A stretch of DNA of 64,000 nucleotides, taken from NCBI RefSeq assembly GCF_040412425.1, contig NC_089742.1, positions 71,377,506-71,441,505 of the forward strand, read 5' to 3'. Shown here piece by piece: positions 54,979 through 64,000 of this stretch. The translations under genes were made by a program, and so were the position numbers. Each line of letters begins with the position of its first letter. Position 1 is the stretch's first letter. Source of the DNA: Macrobrachium rosenbergii (taxonomy: Eukaryota > Arthropoda > Malacostraca > Decapoda > Palaemonidae). The notes below the pieces were generated by a model, which was not told the DNA's origin, did not search any database, and worked only from the letters and a program-made list of their open reading frames with translations.

Positions 54979-57163
54979 CCCTTAAACGCCTGTTGGACGT
55001 AGCAAACGTCGACTAAAATTGTCTGTTGAATGCCGAGTGGACGTAGCAAACGTCGACTACAAAAAATTTCAACCTTCGGTCAACTTTGACTTGACCGAAA
55101 TGGTCGAAAAACGCAATTGTAAGCTGAAACTCATACATTCTAGTAATATTCAATCATGTACCTTCATTTTGCAACAAATTGGAAGTCTCTAGCACAATAT
55201 TTCGATTTATGGTGAATTTTTGAAAAAAACTTTTTTCTTACGCCCGTGCGGTAACTCGGCCGAAAATTTCAGAAATTCTTTCGTCATTTTGTCGTAATTT
55301 TTGCACTGTTCTATATTAGCTGTTACATAAAGTTTTATATATGAAAATGTGCACAATTTCATGTACAATACAACAGAAAATAACTCATGGTTGTAGCTTT
55401 TATCAGTTTTGAAATATTTTCATATAAATCACGATAACTGCCAAAATTTCAACCTTCGGTCAACTTTGACTCGACCGAAATGGTAAAAAATGCAATTGTA
55501 AGCTAAAACTCTTACATTCTAGTAATATTCAATCATTTACCTTCATTTTGCAACCAATTGGAAGTCTCTAGCACAATATTTCGATTTATGGTGAATTTTT
55601 GAAAAAAAAATTTTCCTTAAGTCCGCTCCAGAAATTCTTTCGTCACGTTGTCATAATGTTTGCACTGTTTTATATTAGTCGTTACATAAAGTTTTATATA
55701 TGGAAATGTGCGCAATTTCATTTAGAATACAACAGAAAATAACTCATGGTTGTAACTTTTATCAGTTTTGAAATATTTTCATATAAATCACGATAACTGC
55801 CAAAATTTCAAGCTTCGGTCAACTTTAACTCGACCGAAATGGTAAAAAAACGCAATTATAAGCTAAAACTCTTACATTCTAGTAATATTCAATCATGTAC
55901 CTTCATTTTGCAACAAACTGGAAGTCTCTAGCACGATATTTCAATTTATGGTGAATTTCTGACAAAAAAATTTTTTCCTTAAGTCTCTGCTGCGGGTAAC
56001 TCGGCCGAACATCTCAGAAATTCTTTCATCATGTTGTCGTAATGTTTGCATCGTTTTACATTAGTCGTTACATAAACTTTTATATATGAAAGTGTGTGCA
56101 ATTTCATGTAGAATACAACAGAAATTAGCTCATGGTTGTAGCTTTTATCAGTTTTGAAATATTTTCACATAAATCACGATAACTGCCAAAATTTCAACCT
56201 TCAGTGAACTTTAACTCGACCGAAATGGTCAAAAAACGCAATTGTAAGCTAAAACTCTTACATTCTAGTAATATTCAATCGTTTACCTTCATTTTGCAAT
56301 AAATTGGAAGTCTCTAGCACAATATTTCGATTTATGGTGAATTTTTAAAAAAAACATTTTACGTCTGCGCGGTAACTCAGCCGAACATCTCAGAAATTCT
56401 TTCGTCTCGTCGTCGTAATCTTTGCACCATTTTATATTAGTCAATACATAAAGTTTTATATATGAAAATGTGCGCAATTTCATTTACAATACAACAAAAA
56501 ATAACTCATGGTTGTAGCTTTTATCAGTTTTGAAATATTTTCATATAAATCACGATAAATAGAAAAAATTCGACTTTCGATCAACTTTAACTTGACTGAA
56601 ATGGTCGAAAATTGCAATTGTAAGCTAAAACACTTACAGTGTAGTAATATTCAATCAATTAGCTTCATTTTTTCAACAAACGGGAAGTCTCTAGCACAAT
56701 ATTTCGATTTATGGTGAATTTTTGAAAAAAAAATTTATGTCCGCTCATTACTTAATTCATGCATCATTTTGTTATAATATTTTCTCTGTGTTGCTTTGAT
56801 CGTTTTAAAATTTGTTATATACCAAAAATCATCGCAATTTAGTGTACAATACAGCTAAAAAAAATTAAGTCATTAGCTTTAACCGTTTTGCTTACAGGGC
56901 GATTTGTATACAATTATATACAATTTTTTTTTTGCTGTCATATATTCCAATATTTATATATGATAATGATATTTTTTTTCATTTCTGATGGTTGCATACT
57001 AAACTTCAGGCAATGAGAAAAAAATGAGCCAAAAATGAACTCTTAATCTTAAAAACTAAGCGTGCTGTGATTTTTGAAAAAAACTTTTTCCGCTTCGCTA
57101 ACTCACCGAACGCCGCCGGCATACGGGAGACGTTTTTGTAAATAGGGCTTCGGCGTTAAAGGG
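54979..57163. mobile_element. PiggyBac-like non-autonomous TTAA element with internal satellite
   Basis: Flanked by TTAA on both sides (54975-54978 and 57164-57167). The termini are inverted: CCCTTAAACGCC at left, and the reverse complement of the right end reads CCCTTTAACGCC (11 of 12 match). TTAA duplication and a terminal CCC are the piggyBac superfamily pattern. There is no coding capacity. The interior (about 55040-56900) is five copies of a 360-386-bp repeat. Confidence 0.72.
55040..56900. repeat. Five-copy satellite of about 375 bp inside the TTAA element
   Basis: A GGAAGTCTCTAGCAC block recurs at 55181, 55560, 55920, 56306 and 56683 (spacings 379, 360, 386, 377). Each unit also has a TTCGGTC...GACCGAA short inverted repeat in its first 40 bp and an ATAACTCATGGTTGTAGCTT block near its end. 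The fifth copy is the most diverged. Confidence 0.9.
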
Positions 57164-57167
57164 TTAA

Positions 57168-57595
57168 TGGTATCATATTTCTTGTTAGTCTGTGATATGT
57201 CAGTCCCTATAGATGCCTGCTCCATTAAAATTTCGTTCAATACATGCTCATTTCTAATAACTTTTAGTAGTTTGATGATTGTTGGATGAGTTACAGTGAA
57301 TCTTTTTAAAAGCCTGATGCCAACCTTTGAGAGAACTGTTAATTCTTAGAAAATTATCATAAACTTGAGTGTGGACAGACCATAAATTAACATAAAAAAT
57401 TGGTCTCCGATGCCCTCTCTGGGTTAGGTTATTCCCAACCGCGTACTTTCAAAATATACTAGAAAATCGCTCAAGTCATCACTTTCAGCAGTCATGGAAC
57501 TCACTAATTTCAAATAATTTATGCACATGTGGGTGGGATAAAGGCAAGTACTTGTAATTGCTTAATGAAAATGGCATTGCTTAGTTCAACATACC
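57168..57595. other. Spacer, no gene recognised
   Basis: Unique-looking sequence between the TTAA element and the 3' end of the LINE. Confidence 0.4.
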
Positions 57596-57654
57596 ATTGT
57601 TGTAGTCCACAAGACTGGATCGTCGTCATCGCCTTTCCCACCGTTATCCCTACG

Positions 57655-57957
57655 TTAAGGGGTCGGTTGCCTGATGCGCCTTCTCCACTGCCATCTATCA
57701 AATGCATCATCCTCCACCAAACCTCTTCTCTCCATGTCTTCCTTCACTTTATCTCGCCATCTAATTCTCTGTCTCCCTCTCGATCTTCTTCCTCTAACAG
57801 GTTCCTCCCAAGCCCTCTTCACTCCCTCCTCGTCATCCATCCTTAACACATGCCCATACCATCTCAATCGTGACTCTCTTATCACCTCTGTTATCTTTAC
57901 TAAGCCTGCTCTTCTTATTTCATCATTTTCCAATCTCTCAAGCAGCGATATTCCCAT
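57655..57957 (-). pseudogene. RTE-like C-terminal region
   Basis: Hundred-codon open piece with RRAGLVKITEVIRESRLRWY, then GHVLRMDDEEGVKRAWEE and a basic RGRRSRGRQRIRW block, the usual C-terminus of RTE proteins ending near DRWQWRR. A GDNGGKGDDDD-type coding tail follows to about 57600. Confidence 0.82.
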
Positions 57958-58179
57958 AATCCATCCTCATCTCTGTTCTCTCAAGCTTTACTTTCTTCTT
58001 AGAGCCCATGTTTCTAATCCATACATCAACACTGGTCTTATCACTGTGCTATAGATCTTGACTTTTAGCTTGATTGGCATTTTCTTATCACATACAACTC
58101 CAGCCACATCTCTCCACTTCCCCCACGCTGCTTTTATCCTACTGTCCACTTCAGCCTCACATCCTCCCTCTTGGCTTAA

Positions 58180-59240
58180 AGTAGATCGTTAGTATTTAAA
58201 CTTTTCAACCTGTTTTATAATTGAGCCTCTTCTTTCTTGTATTACTACTCTGTCTCCATCTTCCCTACTGCTCACTAAAACCTCTGTTTTGTTCACATTC
58301 ACCCCTAAGCCACCCCTCTCTAAAGACTCCTGCCACTCTCCAACCCTTCTCTGTAGGTCCTCCTCATCTTCAGCAGTAATCACCAGATCATCAGCTTACA
58401 ACTCCCACAGCACTTCATTCCTGATATCTTAACTCAACACATCCATGAGCAGCACAAACAAAAATGGGCTTAATGTTGACCTCTGGTGTAATCCAACACT
58501 AACTTCAAAGTTTTCTGTTTCCCCAACTGCTGTTATTACTTTTGTGCCCATTCTCTGATATATCATCTTGACCAGCCTAACCAGCTTTTCTGGGGTTTTC
58601 CTCTTCCTCAAACACCAAAACGTCACTTCTCTTGGGATTCTATCGTATGCTTTCTCCAGGTCTACAAATGCACAATAAAGCTATTGGTTTCCCTCTAGCC
58701 TCTTTTCCTGTAACTGTCTTACTATGAAGATGGCATCCACCGTCCTCTTCCTCATGAATCCATACTGCTGTTTCCCAATCTTTACAATTTCTCTTAATCT
58801 CTCGTCCAGTATCCTCTCTAAAACTTTCAATCCATGCTCTGTTAGTTTAATTCCTCTCTAGTTACCACAATCCATGACATCTCCCTTCTGCTTGTATATA
58901 TATACCATTAGGCTCTCCTCCCAGTTCCTTGGCATTTCATCCTCTTCCCATTTAGCTTTTAATGAATCCAGCATCCATTTCTCCCCCTCTGTACCCAGTA
59001 ATTTGATCATTTCAATTTGGAACTCAGATGGACCTGGTGCTTTACCATTCTTCATTTTACTTAATGCTCTCTTCACTTCTGTATCCTGTATCTCCATCAC
59101 TGGTCCCTCCACCCTCTGTGCTTCTCCCATCTCCTCTCTCTCATTTTCAGTATTTAAAAGTTGTTCAAAATACTCTCTCCATCTCTATCCTTGATGACAC
59201 CCAAGTTACCCAAATCCTGTCACTGCCTTTTCCTAAAGTT
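58180..59240 (-). pseudogene. RTE-like reverse transcriptase domain
   Basis: Pieces read LSKMKNGKAPGPSEFQIEMI (59130-58858), LVKMIYQRMGTKVITAVGET and VGLHQRSTLSPFLFVLLMDV (58626-58429), then ADDLVITAEDEEDLQRRV (about 58396-58330). The catalytic YADD is damaged: the codon before ADD is TAA (58396-58398 on the minus strand). Confidence 0.85.
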
Positions 59241-59587
59241 TGAAATCTTATGGATATCCTTTTCTCCTTCCTTTTGCTCCTAGTCTTTCATTCAACTGCT
59301 CTGCTGCCCCTCCAATAGCCATACCTACCCTCCTTCTCGCATCTCTTTCCTCTTCTCTGTACCATTCCTCTGTACCCTGTGCATGCTTTACTTTCCAGTC
59401 CTTAAATGCTTTTTATTTTCTTTTAATTGATTCTTGCACCTCTACATTCCACCACCACTTTTCTCCTCTCGACACTCCATATCCGCTGGTTCTTCCTACC
59501 AGTTCCTCTGCTTCCCCCACACATATTTCTCTCATGCCTGCCCACATATTTTCAACTGTTACCCTGTCCAACTTCTATGTTCCCCCT

Positions 59588-60454
59588 TTACTGCCATCTC
59601 TCTCTCTCTCTCACAGTCCTCCTAAACTGCTCCCCCTTTTCTCCTCTAAGTTCCCAAATCTTAATTCTAGATCTTCTCTTTTTGGGTTTCCTCCCTCTCA
59701 TTTTCAAATCCGTCACCACCAACCTATGTTGTTTAACACATGCTTCTCCCAAGATTACTGTGCAGTTCGTCACATTGCTTTTGTTGGCTCCTCTAACCAG
59801 GATGTAATCTATTTTGTTTTGCACTCCTCCACTTTCATACATTATCAAGTACTTAACCACCTTCTGAAACCATGTGTTCATACATGCCAACTCAAAACTC
59901 TGAGCCATCTCCAATATATAATCCCCATCTTCATTTCTAATTCCAAACCCATGGCCTCCATGTACCTCCTCATACCCATCTCTTCTCTTTCCCACCCTGC
60001 CATTCATATCACCTCCTATTATTAGTTTCTCCTCCTCCCTCACTGTTCAAATGACAGCCTCAAACTCTTGTCTAAATAATTCTTCCTCTTGCTCTTGGCA
60101 CCCCACCTGAGGACCATATGCTGATATTATATTTACTACTTTGTCCCCTATTATTATTGGAATCTTTAAAAGCTTATCATTTATTCTCTTTACTACCACT
60201 TTTTCATTCCAGTTGTTACTTACTATAATTCCAACTCCATTTCTTCTCTCTCATGACCCGCTGTAATAAAGCTTATACCCATTTCCTATCTCTCTAGTTC
60301 CACTCCCTTTCCACCTAGTCTCCTGTACACACAATCTATCTTCCTCCTCCTCTCCATCACATCTACTATCTTCCTCGGCCTTCCTGTTAAGAGTACCAAC
60401 TTTCCACATACCTGCTTTAATCTTCCACTCTTTCACTAACCTCTTTTCCTTCAC
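59588..60454 (-). pseudogene. RTE-like apurinic endonuclease domain
   Basis: The first piece (60454-60251) has IKAGMWKVGTLNRKA, then DRLCVQETRWKGSGTREIGN, the N-terminal endonuclease signature (CVQETRWKG with catalytic Glu). A second piece (60043-59588) has IIGGDMNGRVGKRRDGYEEV (catalytic D and N of the GDxN motif), then GIRNEDGDYILEMAQ and a QHRLVVTDLKM block (canonical SDHxxV-like end). Stops separate the pieces. Confidence 0.85.
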
Positions 60455-60462
60455 TAACTTCT

Positions 60463-62160
60463 TTAACCCTGCAGTACCCCTCGCCCATTTATCACGCCAG
60501 TAGGGGGATTCTGACTCGCGTCGCTTGCAAGGGATACCCTAGCCGCATTCATATTCCTCAAGACGACGTCATAGCCTCTGGGGAGATGGCTTGCTACTGC
60601 AAGATTGCAAATTTTGGATTGGTGAGGTCTTGTGACTCTCAATTGGACCGTAGGGAGTATCATTTTAAATTGATTTATTCCCTCGATCGTGACGAGTTTT
60701 CGTCTATTGACGATAGCTCCATAGGGAACTCTGTCACTTCGGATGAGGGAGATTTGCGCGCCCGAGTCCTCGAATGCAGTGACTCGGCGCGCGGGGTGGC
60801 TACCTCGTGGAGGGGTCACGTATACGGGCCCTTCGGCGGGAGGGCCTAATGACTTGGGATCTGTGACAGCCAAGGCAACGGTGGGAGTATTTGATTTATG
60901 ATTGCTCGGGCACTTCGCCCATGCGGGAGAATGGCCATAAACCTTGCACGCCGTGCAAAAGGTCTGGCTGAAGTCTTTCCACGCTGCCCCTGTGGAGGGC
61001 GCAGGCGAGTTATTGGGCAGTTTTCTGGGAGAGAGAGGAACCAGTTTCTTGCTCCGGCACTGTTCGGAGGAATGCCCCATTTTCTTGCAATATCCGCACA
61101 CCAGAGGCTTCGGAGATGGCTCACTCTTGGGCTGAGGGGCTCCTGAAATCCAGGAGGGGGGATGAATTTTCCTCTTCAGGGAGCTCTCCTGGGGGTGATG
61201 GGTGTCCCAGAGATCCGCTAATCGGCAGCAATCAGCTAAGGTTGGGGGCTCCTTCTCGGCGATGTGCGTGGCGAGGGCCGGCGGGGTGTAGAGGAGGAAG
61301 TGCTCTATTTTTATCTGTTCGATGGCCTCGTTGAGGGTCGTAACCTCCACGGACTCGAACCATTTGGCACGGGCACGCTCGGACTGGTATGCCCAGTCTG
61401 CCCAGGTCTGATTGGCTTCCTTCACTAGCCCACGCCAGCGCCTCCTCCAGCGTTCAGGGGTTATCTCGTATGCCTTCACGATAGTCTGGCGGACGACCTC
61501 CCAATTTTCCTGCTCCTCCGGCGGGAGGGCTTTGTAGGCAATAAGAGCCTTCCCTCCAAGGAACTTGCCCAACACCAGGGAGAGTTCGGCTGCACTCAGG
61601 GGGCAGGCCTTTAAAACTGTCTCGGCGCTGTCGAGCCACACCTCAGGCTCGGCCTCTGTCCACTTTGGCATGCAGGCGAGAGCCTGGCTGAAGGCACTCA
61701 TCCCCTGGGTGGCAGGTGGAGGCGAAGGGCCACTCTGTTGCAGCATTGCGAGTTCATGGGCACGCTGCTTGTCCCTTTCTTCCCTCTCTACTTCTTCTCG
61801 TCTCTCCTGAGCCTGCCTCTCTGCTGCTCGTTCCTGTCTTTCTGCTTCTCGTTCCTGTCTCTCTGCTTCTCGTTCCTGTCTCTCTGCTTCTCGTTCCTGT
61901 CTCTCTGCTTCTTCTCGTTTCTCCTGAGCCTGTCTTTCTGCTTCTTCTCGTCTCTCCTGAGTCTGTCTCTCTGCTTCTTCTCGTCTCTCCTGAGCCTGTC
62001 TTTCTGCTTCTTCTCGTCTCTCCTGAGCCTGTTTCTCTGCTTGTATGGCGTCCATCCTCTCCTGTACCCAGTCTCTTAGTTCTCTCCCGGAAAGGCCGAG
62101 TTCCTTCCCTGAGGACTTGAAGAAATTGAAATCCTCGCTCTGCTGAGACCGTGTTGACAT
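60463..62160 (-). CDS. Ty3/Gypsy gag with start of protease (3'-truncated)
   Basis: Open for 565 codons from ATG at 62160 (ten codons downstream of the first in-frame ATG, chosen because of its CAAAATG context). Residues 35-140 are a highly charged coiled coil of AERQ-x-QERREE and AERQERE repeats. Residues 155-320 resemble a retroviral/SCAN-like capsid (LGKFLGGKALIAYKALPPEE, later WADWAYQSERARAKWFES). Two zinc knuckles follow: CGYCKKMGHSSEQC (355-368) and CTACKVYGHSPAWAKC (402-417). An aspartic protease starts at DSGAQISLI (465-473). The frame ends where the RTE-like LINE begins, with no RT or integrase. The open frame suggests a recent insertion, or one still under purifying selection until recently. 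Confidence 0.85.
   Translation of the reverse strand: MSTRSQQSEDFNFFKSSGKELGLSGRELRDWVQERMDAIQAEKQAQERREEAERQAQERREEAERQTQERREEAERQAQEKREEAERQEREAERQEREAERQEREAERQERAAERQAQERREEVEREERDKQRAHELAMLQQSGPSPPPATQGMSAFSQALACMPKWTEAEPEVWLDSAETVLKACPLSAAELSLVLGKFLGGKALIAYKALPPEEQENWEVVRQTIVKAYEITPERWRRRWRGLVKEANQTWADWAYQSERARAKWFESVEVTTLNEAIEQIKIEHFLLYTPPALATHIAEKEPPTLADCCRLADLWDTHHPQESSLKRKIHPPSWISGAPQPKSEPSPKPLVCGYCKKMGHSSEQCRSKKLVPLSPRKLPNNSPAPSTGAAWKDFSQTFCTACKVYGHSPAWAKCPSNHKSNTPTVALAVTDPKSLGPPAEGPVYVTPPRGSHPARRVTAFEDSGAQISLIRSDRVPYGAIVNRRKLVTIEGINQFKMILPTVQLRVTRPHQSKICNLAVASHLPRGYDVVLRNMNAARVSLASDASQNPPTGVINGRGVLQG
61780..62055 (-). repeat. 21-bp and 33-bp repeats in the gag coiled coil
   Basis: On the + strand, TCTCTGCTTCTCGTTCCTG-type units of 21 bp (about four copies, 61829-61905) sit between 33-bp units built around TCTCCTGAGCCTG (about five to six copies). 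They encode 7- and 11-residue coiled-coil repeats. Confidence 0.85.
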
Positions 62161-62305
62161 TTTGCAGGTGGGAGAGGATGCTAGTAACACACAGAATTAA
62201 TTTCCCAGAGCTGTGGGAATTTGGAATTTTCCCCAAAGGACGTAGGAATGATCTCCCGCCCAGGCACAGTGGGCTACGGCGGGGAATTAGGAACGGGAAT
62301 TTTCC

Positions 62306-62950
62306 GGTCTCCCAAGTTACCGACAAAACGGGGTTATTTGGGGACGATAATGAACTAATATTTGGTCTCCCAAGGTACCGACAAAACGGGTTTGGTTGGG
62401 GACGATGATTAGCAAATGATTGGTCTCCCGATTTACCGACAGAGCGGGCTGATTGGGCGACGATGATTAACAAATGATTGGTCTCCCAAGGTACCAACTT
62501 AGCGGGTTTGCTTGGGGACGTTGATTAGCAAATGATTGGTCTCCCGATTTACCGACAGAGCGGGCTGATTGGGGAATGATGATTAACAAGTGATTGGTCT
62601 CCCAAGGTACCGACTTAGCGGGTTTGGTTGGGGACAGTGATTAGCAAATGATTGGTCTCCCGATTTACCGACGGAGCGGGTTTATCTGGGGACTATAATG
62701 AACGAATGTTTTGGTCTCCCAAGTTACCGACAAACGGGCTCATTTGGGGACTGTAAGGAGCAAATAATTGGTCTCCCAAGGTACCGACAAACGGGCTGAC
62801 TGGGAGACAAGACTGTAATATATAGGTCTCCTGAATTACCGACAAAACGGGTTTATTGGGGACGATATTGAAAATGAATGGGTCTCACCAAATTACCGAC
62901 GAAGCGGGTTTATTGGGGACAAGAATAGAATATATAGGCTCCCTAGATTT
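62306..62950. repeat. 58-bp minisatellite in Gypsy leader, 12 units
   Basis: GGTCTCC starts at 62306, 62364, 62422, 62480, 62538, 62596, 62654, 62713, 62770, 62825, 62881 and 62938 (the last degenerate). Units 2-7 alternate between a CCCAAGGTACC and a CCCGATTTACC subtype, making a 116-bp higher-order unit. Confidence 0.95.
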
Positions 62951-64000
62951 CCCGCACAGACGAAGTCTGATTAGCGAGAGCGCTAGTTTTACTGACTTAT
63001 GGGAGAAGGGTTATTCTCAAGGGCAAGTAAGTGGGTGGCAATCCCAAATTCATAACAGATAGGCAACACACACAGCCGTAGTAAAAGCACAAAACAACCC
63101 ACAAAAAAAAAGAACAATACTGTATATAATGTCAGACCCCCAATAATGCAAAACAATTTGGCAGAGCGAGGAAAATAAAACAAACAAATTTTTACACATT
63201 CCTAACTGGGCTACGAATGCCGGTCAAGGTCGTTTCTCTTCCCGGTGTGTTTATCTTATAGGCCATCTGCAGGCCGTCTGCGCCGAATGAATGAAAGTAG
63301 TAAACAAACCAGGGATTTCCCCGAACGAGACAACGGTTGTTGACCTTTTTACGTCCTTGGCGTTAACCTAGTATAATATACGCTTTTGCTCTTATTTCTA
63401 AACGAGAGAGAGAACGAGAGAGAGAGTAAAATGAGTCAGCGATGCTAGTCTGACTTTCGAACACGTGTTTTCCGTCGGTTTCTCATGCCTATTTAAGGAT
63501 TCGGTTTTGACATCACAGGTTACTACAGGAGGAATATCGCACTATTCCTTTAATGAGTTAGCACCTAAATAACCTAATTGAATGGCATGCAAGCCGCATG
63601 CAAAGGCTTCCAAAGCTAAATTTCGGCGATCCTCTCTCTCGTTTTCCCCTGAAATGCGCCCTACTATAAAAAGAAAATTCCTAGGGTTAGTCACGTTTGC
63701 TAAAGTGTCCTACACTAAATAAACACAGTTTACTTACGCAGAATTTCCTTGGCCTGTTGCACTGGCTTTTCAAAGGTTCGTAATCTGTCTCGTATCCAGC
63801 TTAGCTGAGCTAATTGCTGATTTCACAAATTGCAACACAAACAACAAAGGGGAAGAGGGGGGGGATGCAATCATTATGAAAATCACTGGTCAGGTCGCCA
63901 TTTTTATATGTTTCCTGGTGCAGGTGGTTCTTATGACTCCACATTTATTACTTTACTCTAAAATGGCCTTGCAAGATAACCAGGACATATAAAACACAAA
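62951..64000 (-). other. Upstream leader of the Gypsy element, possible primer-binding site
   Basis: No gene recognised. On the minus strand TGGCGACC (63893-63900) resembles the primer-binding-site start of many Gypsy elements. If so, the LTR lies beyond it and runs past the window edge. A GAGAGA cluster lies at about 63399-63426. The LTR itself cannot be confirmed without its partner. Confidence 0.3.

Larger units (their letters stand above)
57596..60470 (-). mobile_element. RTE-like non-LTR retrotransposon (nearly full length, inactive)
   Basis: Read on the minus strand: endonuclease (60454 to about 59588), reverse transcriptase (about 59240-58190) and C-terminal region (about 58050-57655). 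About 2.9 kb, close to the usual 3.2 kb of RTE elements. Frames are broken by many stops. The 5' end abuts the protease part of a Gypsy element. Confidence 0.85.

Noticed and set aside
59240..60025. A 261-codon + strand frame
   Set aside because: It is the antisense shadow of the RTE-like endonuclease/RT region on the minus strand.
61754..62497. A 247-codon minus-strand frame overlapping gag and the 58-bp minisatellite
   Set aside because: It is an alternative frame of the gag coiled-coil repeats and the minisatellite, with no zinc knuckle or capsid similarity.
62306..62950. CRISPR-like array of 58-bp spacing
   Set aside because: The whole unit is repeated without unique spacers, and the context is a eukaryotic retroelement.

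Overview
This looks like a piece of an arthropod nuclear genome, most likely a decapod crustacean. The pointers are very long (CT)n/(GA)n, (AT)n, (AAT)n and (ACT)n microsatellites, scattered GGTTA/TTAGG motifs, introns tens of kilobases long, and many DIRS1-like tyrosine-recombinase retrotransposons, a group known to be widespread in Decapoda. There is no bacterial-style gene organisation and I saw no rRNA, tRNA or CRISPR.

Host genes. I can support two, both on the + strand. The first is a three-exon gene for a 105-residue SKA2-like kinetochore protein: exon 1 at 5618-5656, exon 2 at 27798-27890, exon 3 at 41750-41935, with introns of about 22.1 and 13.9 kb. The second starts 131 bp after the SKA2 stop: an intronless 326-codon ORF (42067-43047) for a TBC1D7-like protein, the third subunit of the TSC1-TSC2 complex. 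The short gap has no AATAAA but has a donor-like and an acceptor-like site, so a shared (bicistronic) transcript is possible. Poly(A) signal candidates lie at 43891 and 44216.

Mobile DNA. The SKA2 introns are filled with DIRS1-like elements, all in the gene's own orientation. Element A (about 9.80-17.92 kb) keeps nearly the whole architecture: inverted terminal repeats, a leader with a 72-bp minisatellite and hairpins, a gag-like ORF1 with two candidate in-frame introns, an open RT/RNase H/methyltransferase ORF, an overlapping tyrosine recombinase ORF, and an internal complementary region (ICR). Element B (about 19.68-25.93 kb) is complete in outline but full of stops. C (about 27.9-30.2 kb) is a truncated left part of the family also seen as E. 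D (about 34.87-41.25 kb) keeps its ITRs and ICR, and is preceded by a rearranged relative D' (32.6-34.4 kb). E (about 48.01-53.64 kb) lies downstream of TBC1D7. Non-LTR fragments occur at 7.4-7.9 and 26.5-26.9 kb. A remnant of a GQN-motif (DUF7869-type) transposon-like protein is at 30.3-31.35 kb, followed by a tandem array.

The right end holds a Ty3/Gypsy integrase remnant (53.9-54.6 kb, +), a 2.2-kb TTAA-flanked piggyBac-like non-autonomous element carrying five copies of a roughly 375-bp satellite (54979-57163), a decayed RTE-like LINE on the minus strand (57.6-60.46 kb), and the gag-protease part of a Gypsy element on the minus strand (60.46-62.16 kb) with a 58-bp minisatellite in its leader (62306-62950). 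The two host genes are the only part likely to serve the animal. The most interesting points are the SKA2-TBC1D7 tandem, the intron-bearing DIRS element, and the satellite-carrying TTAA element. All similarity calls were made by eye from translations.
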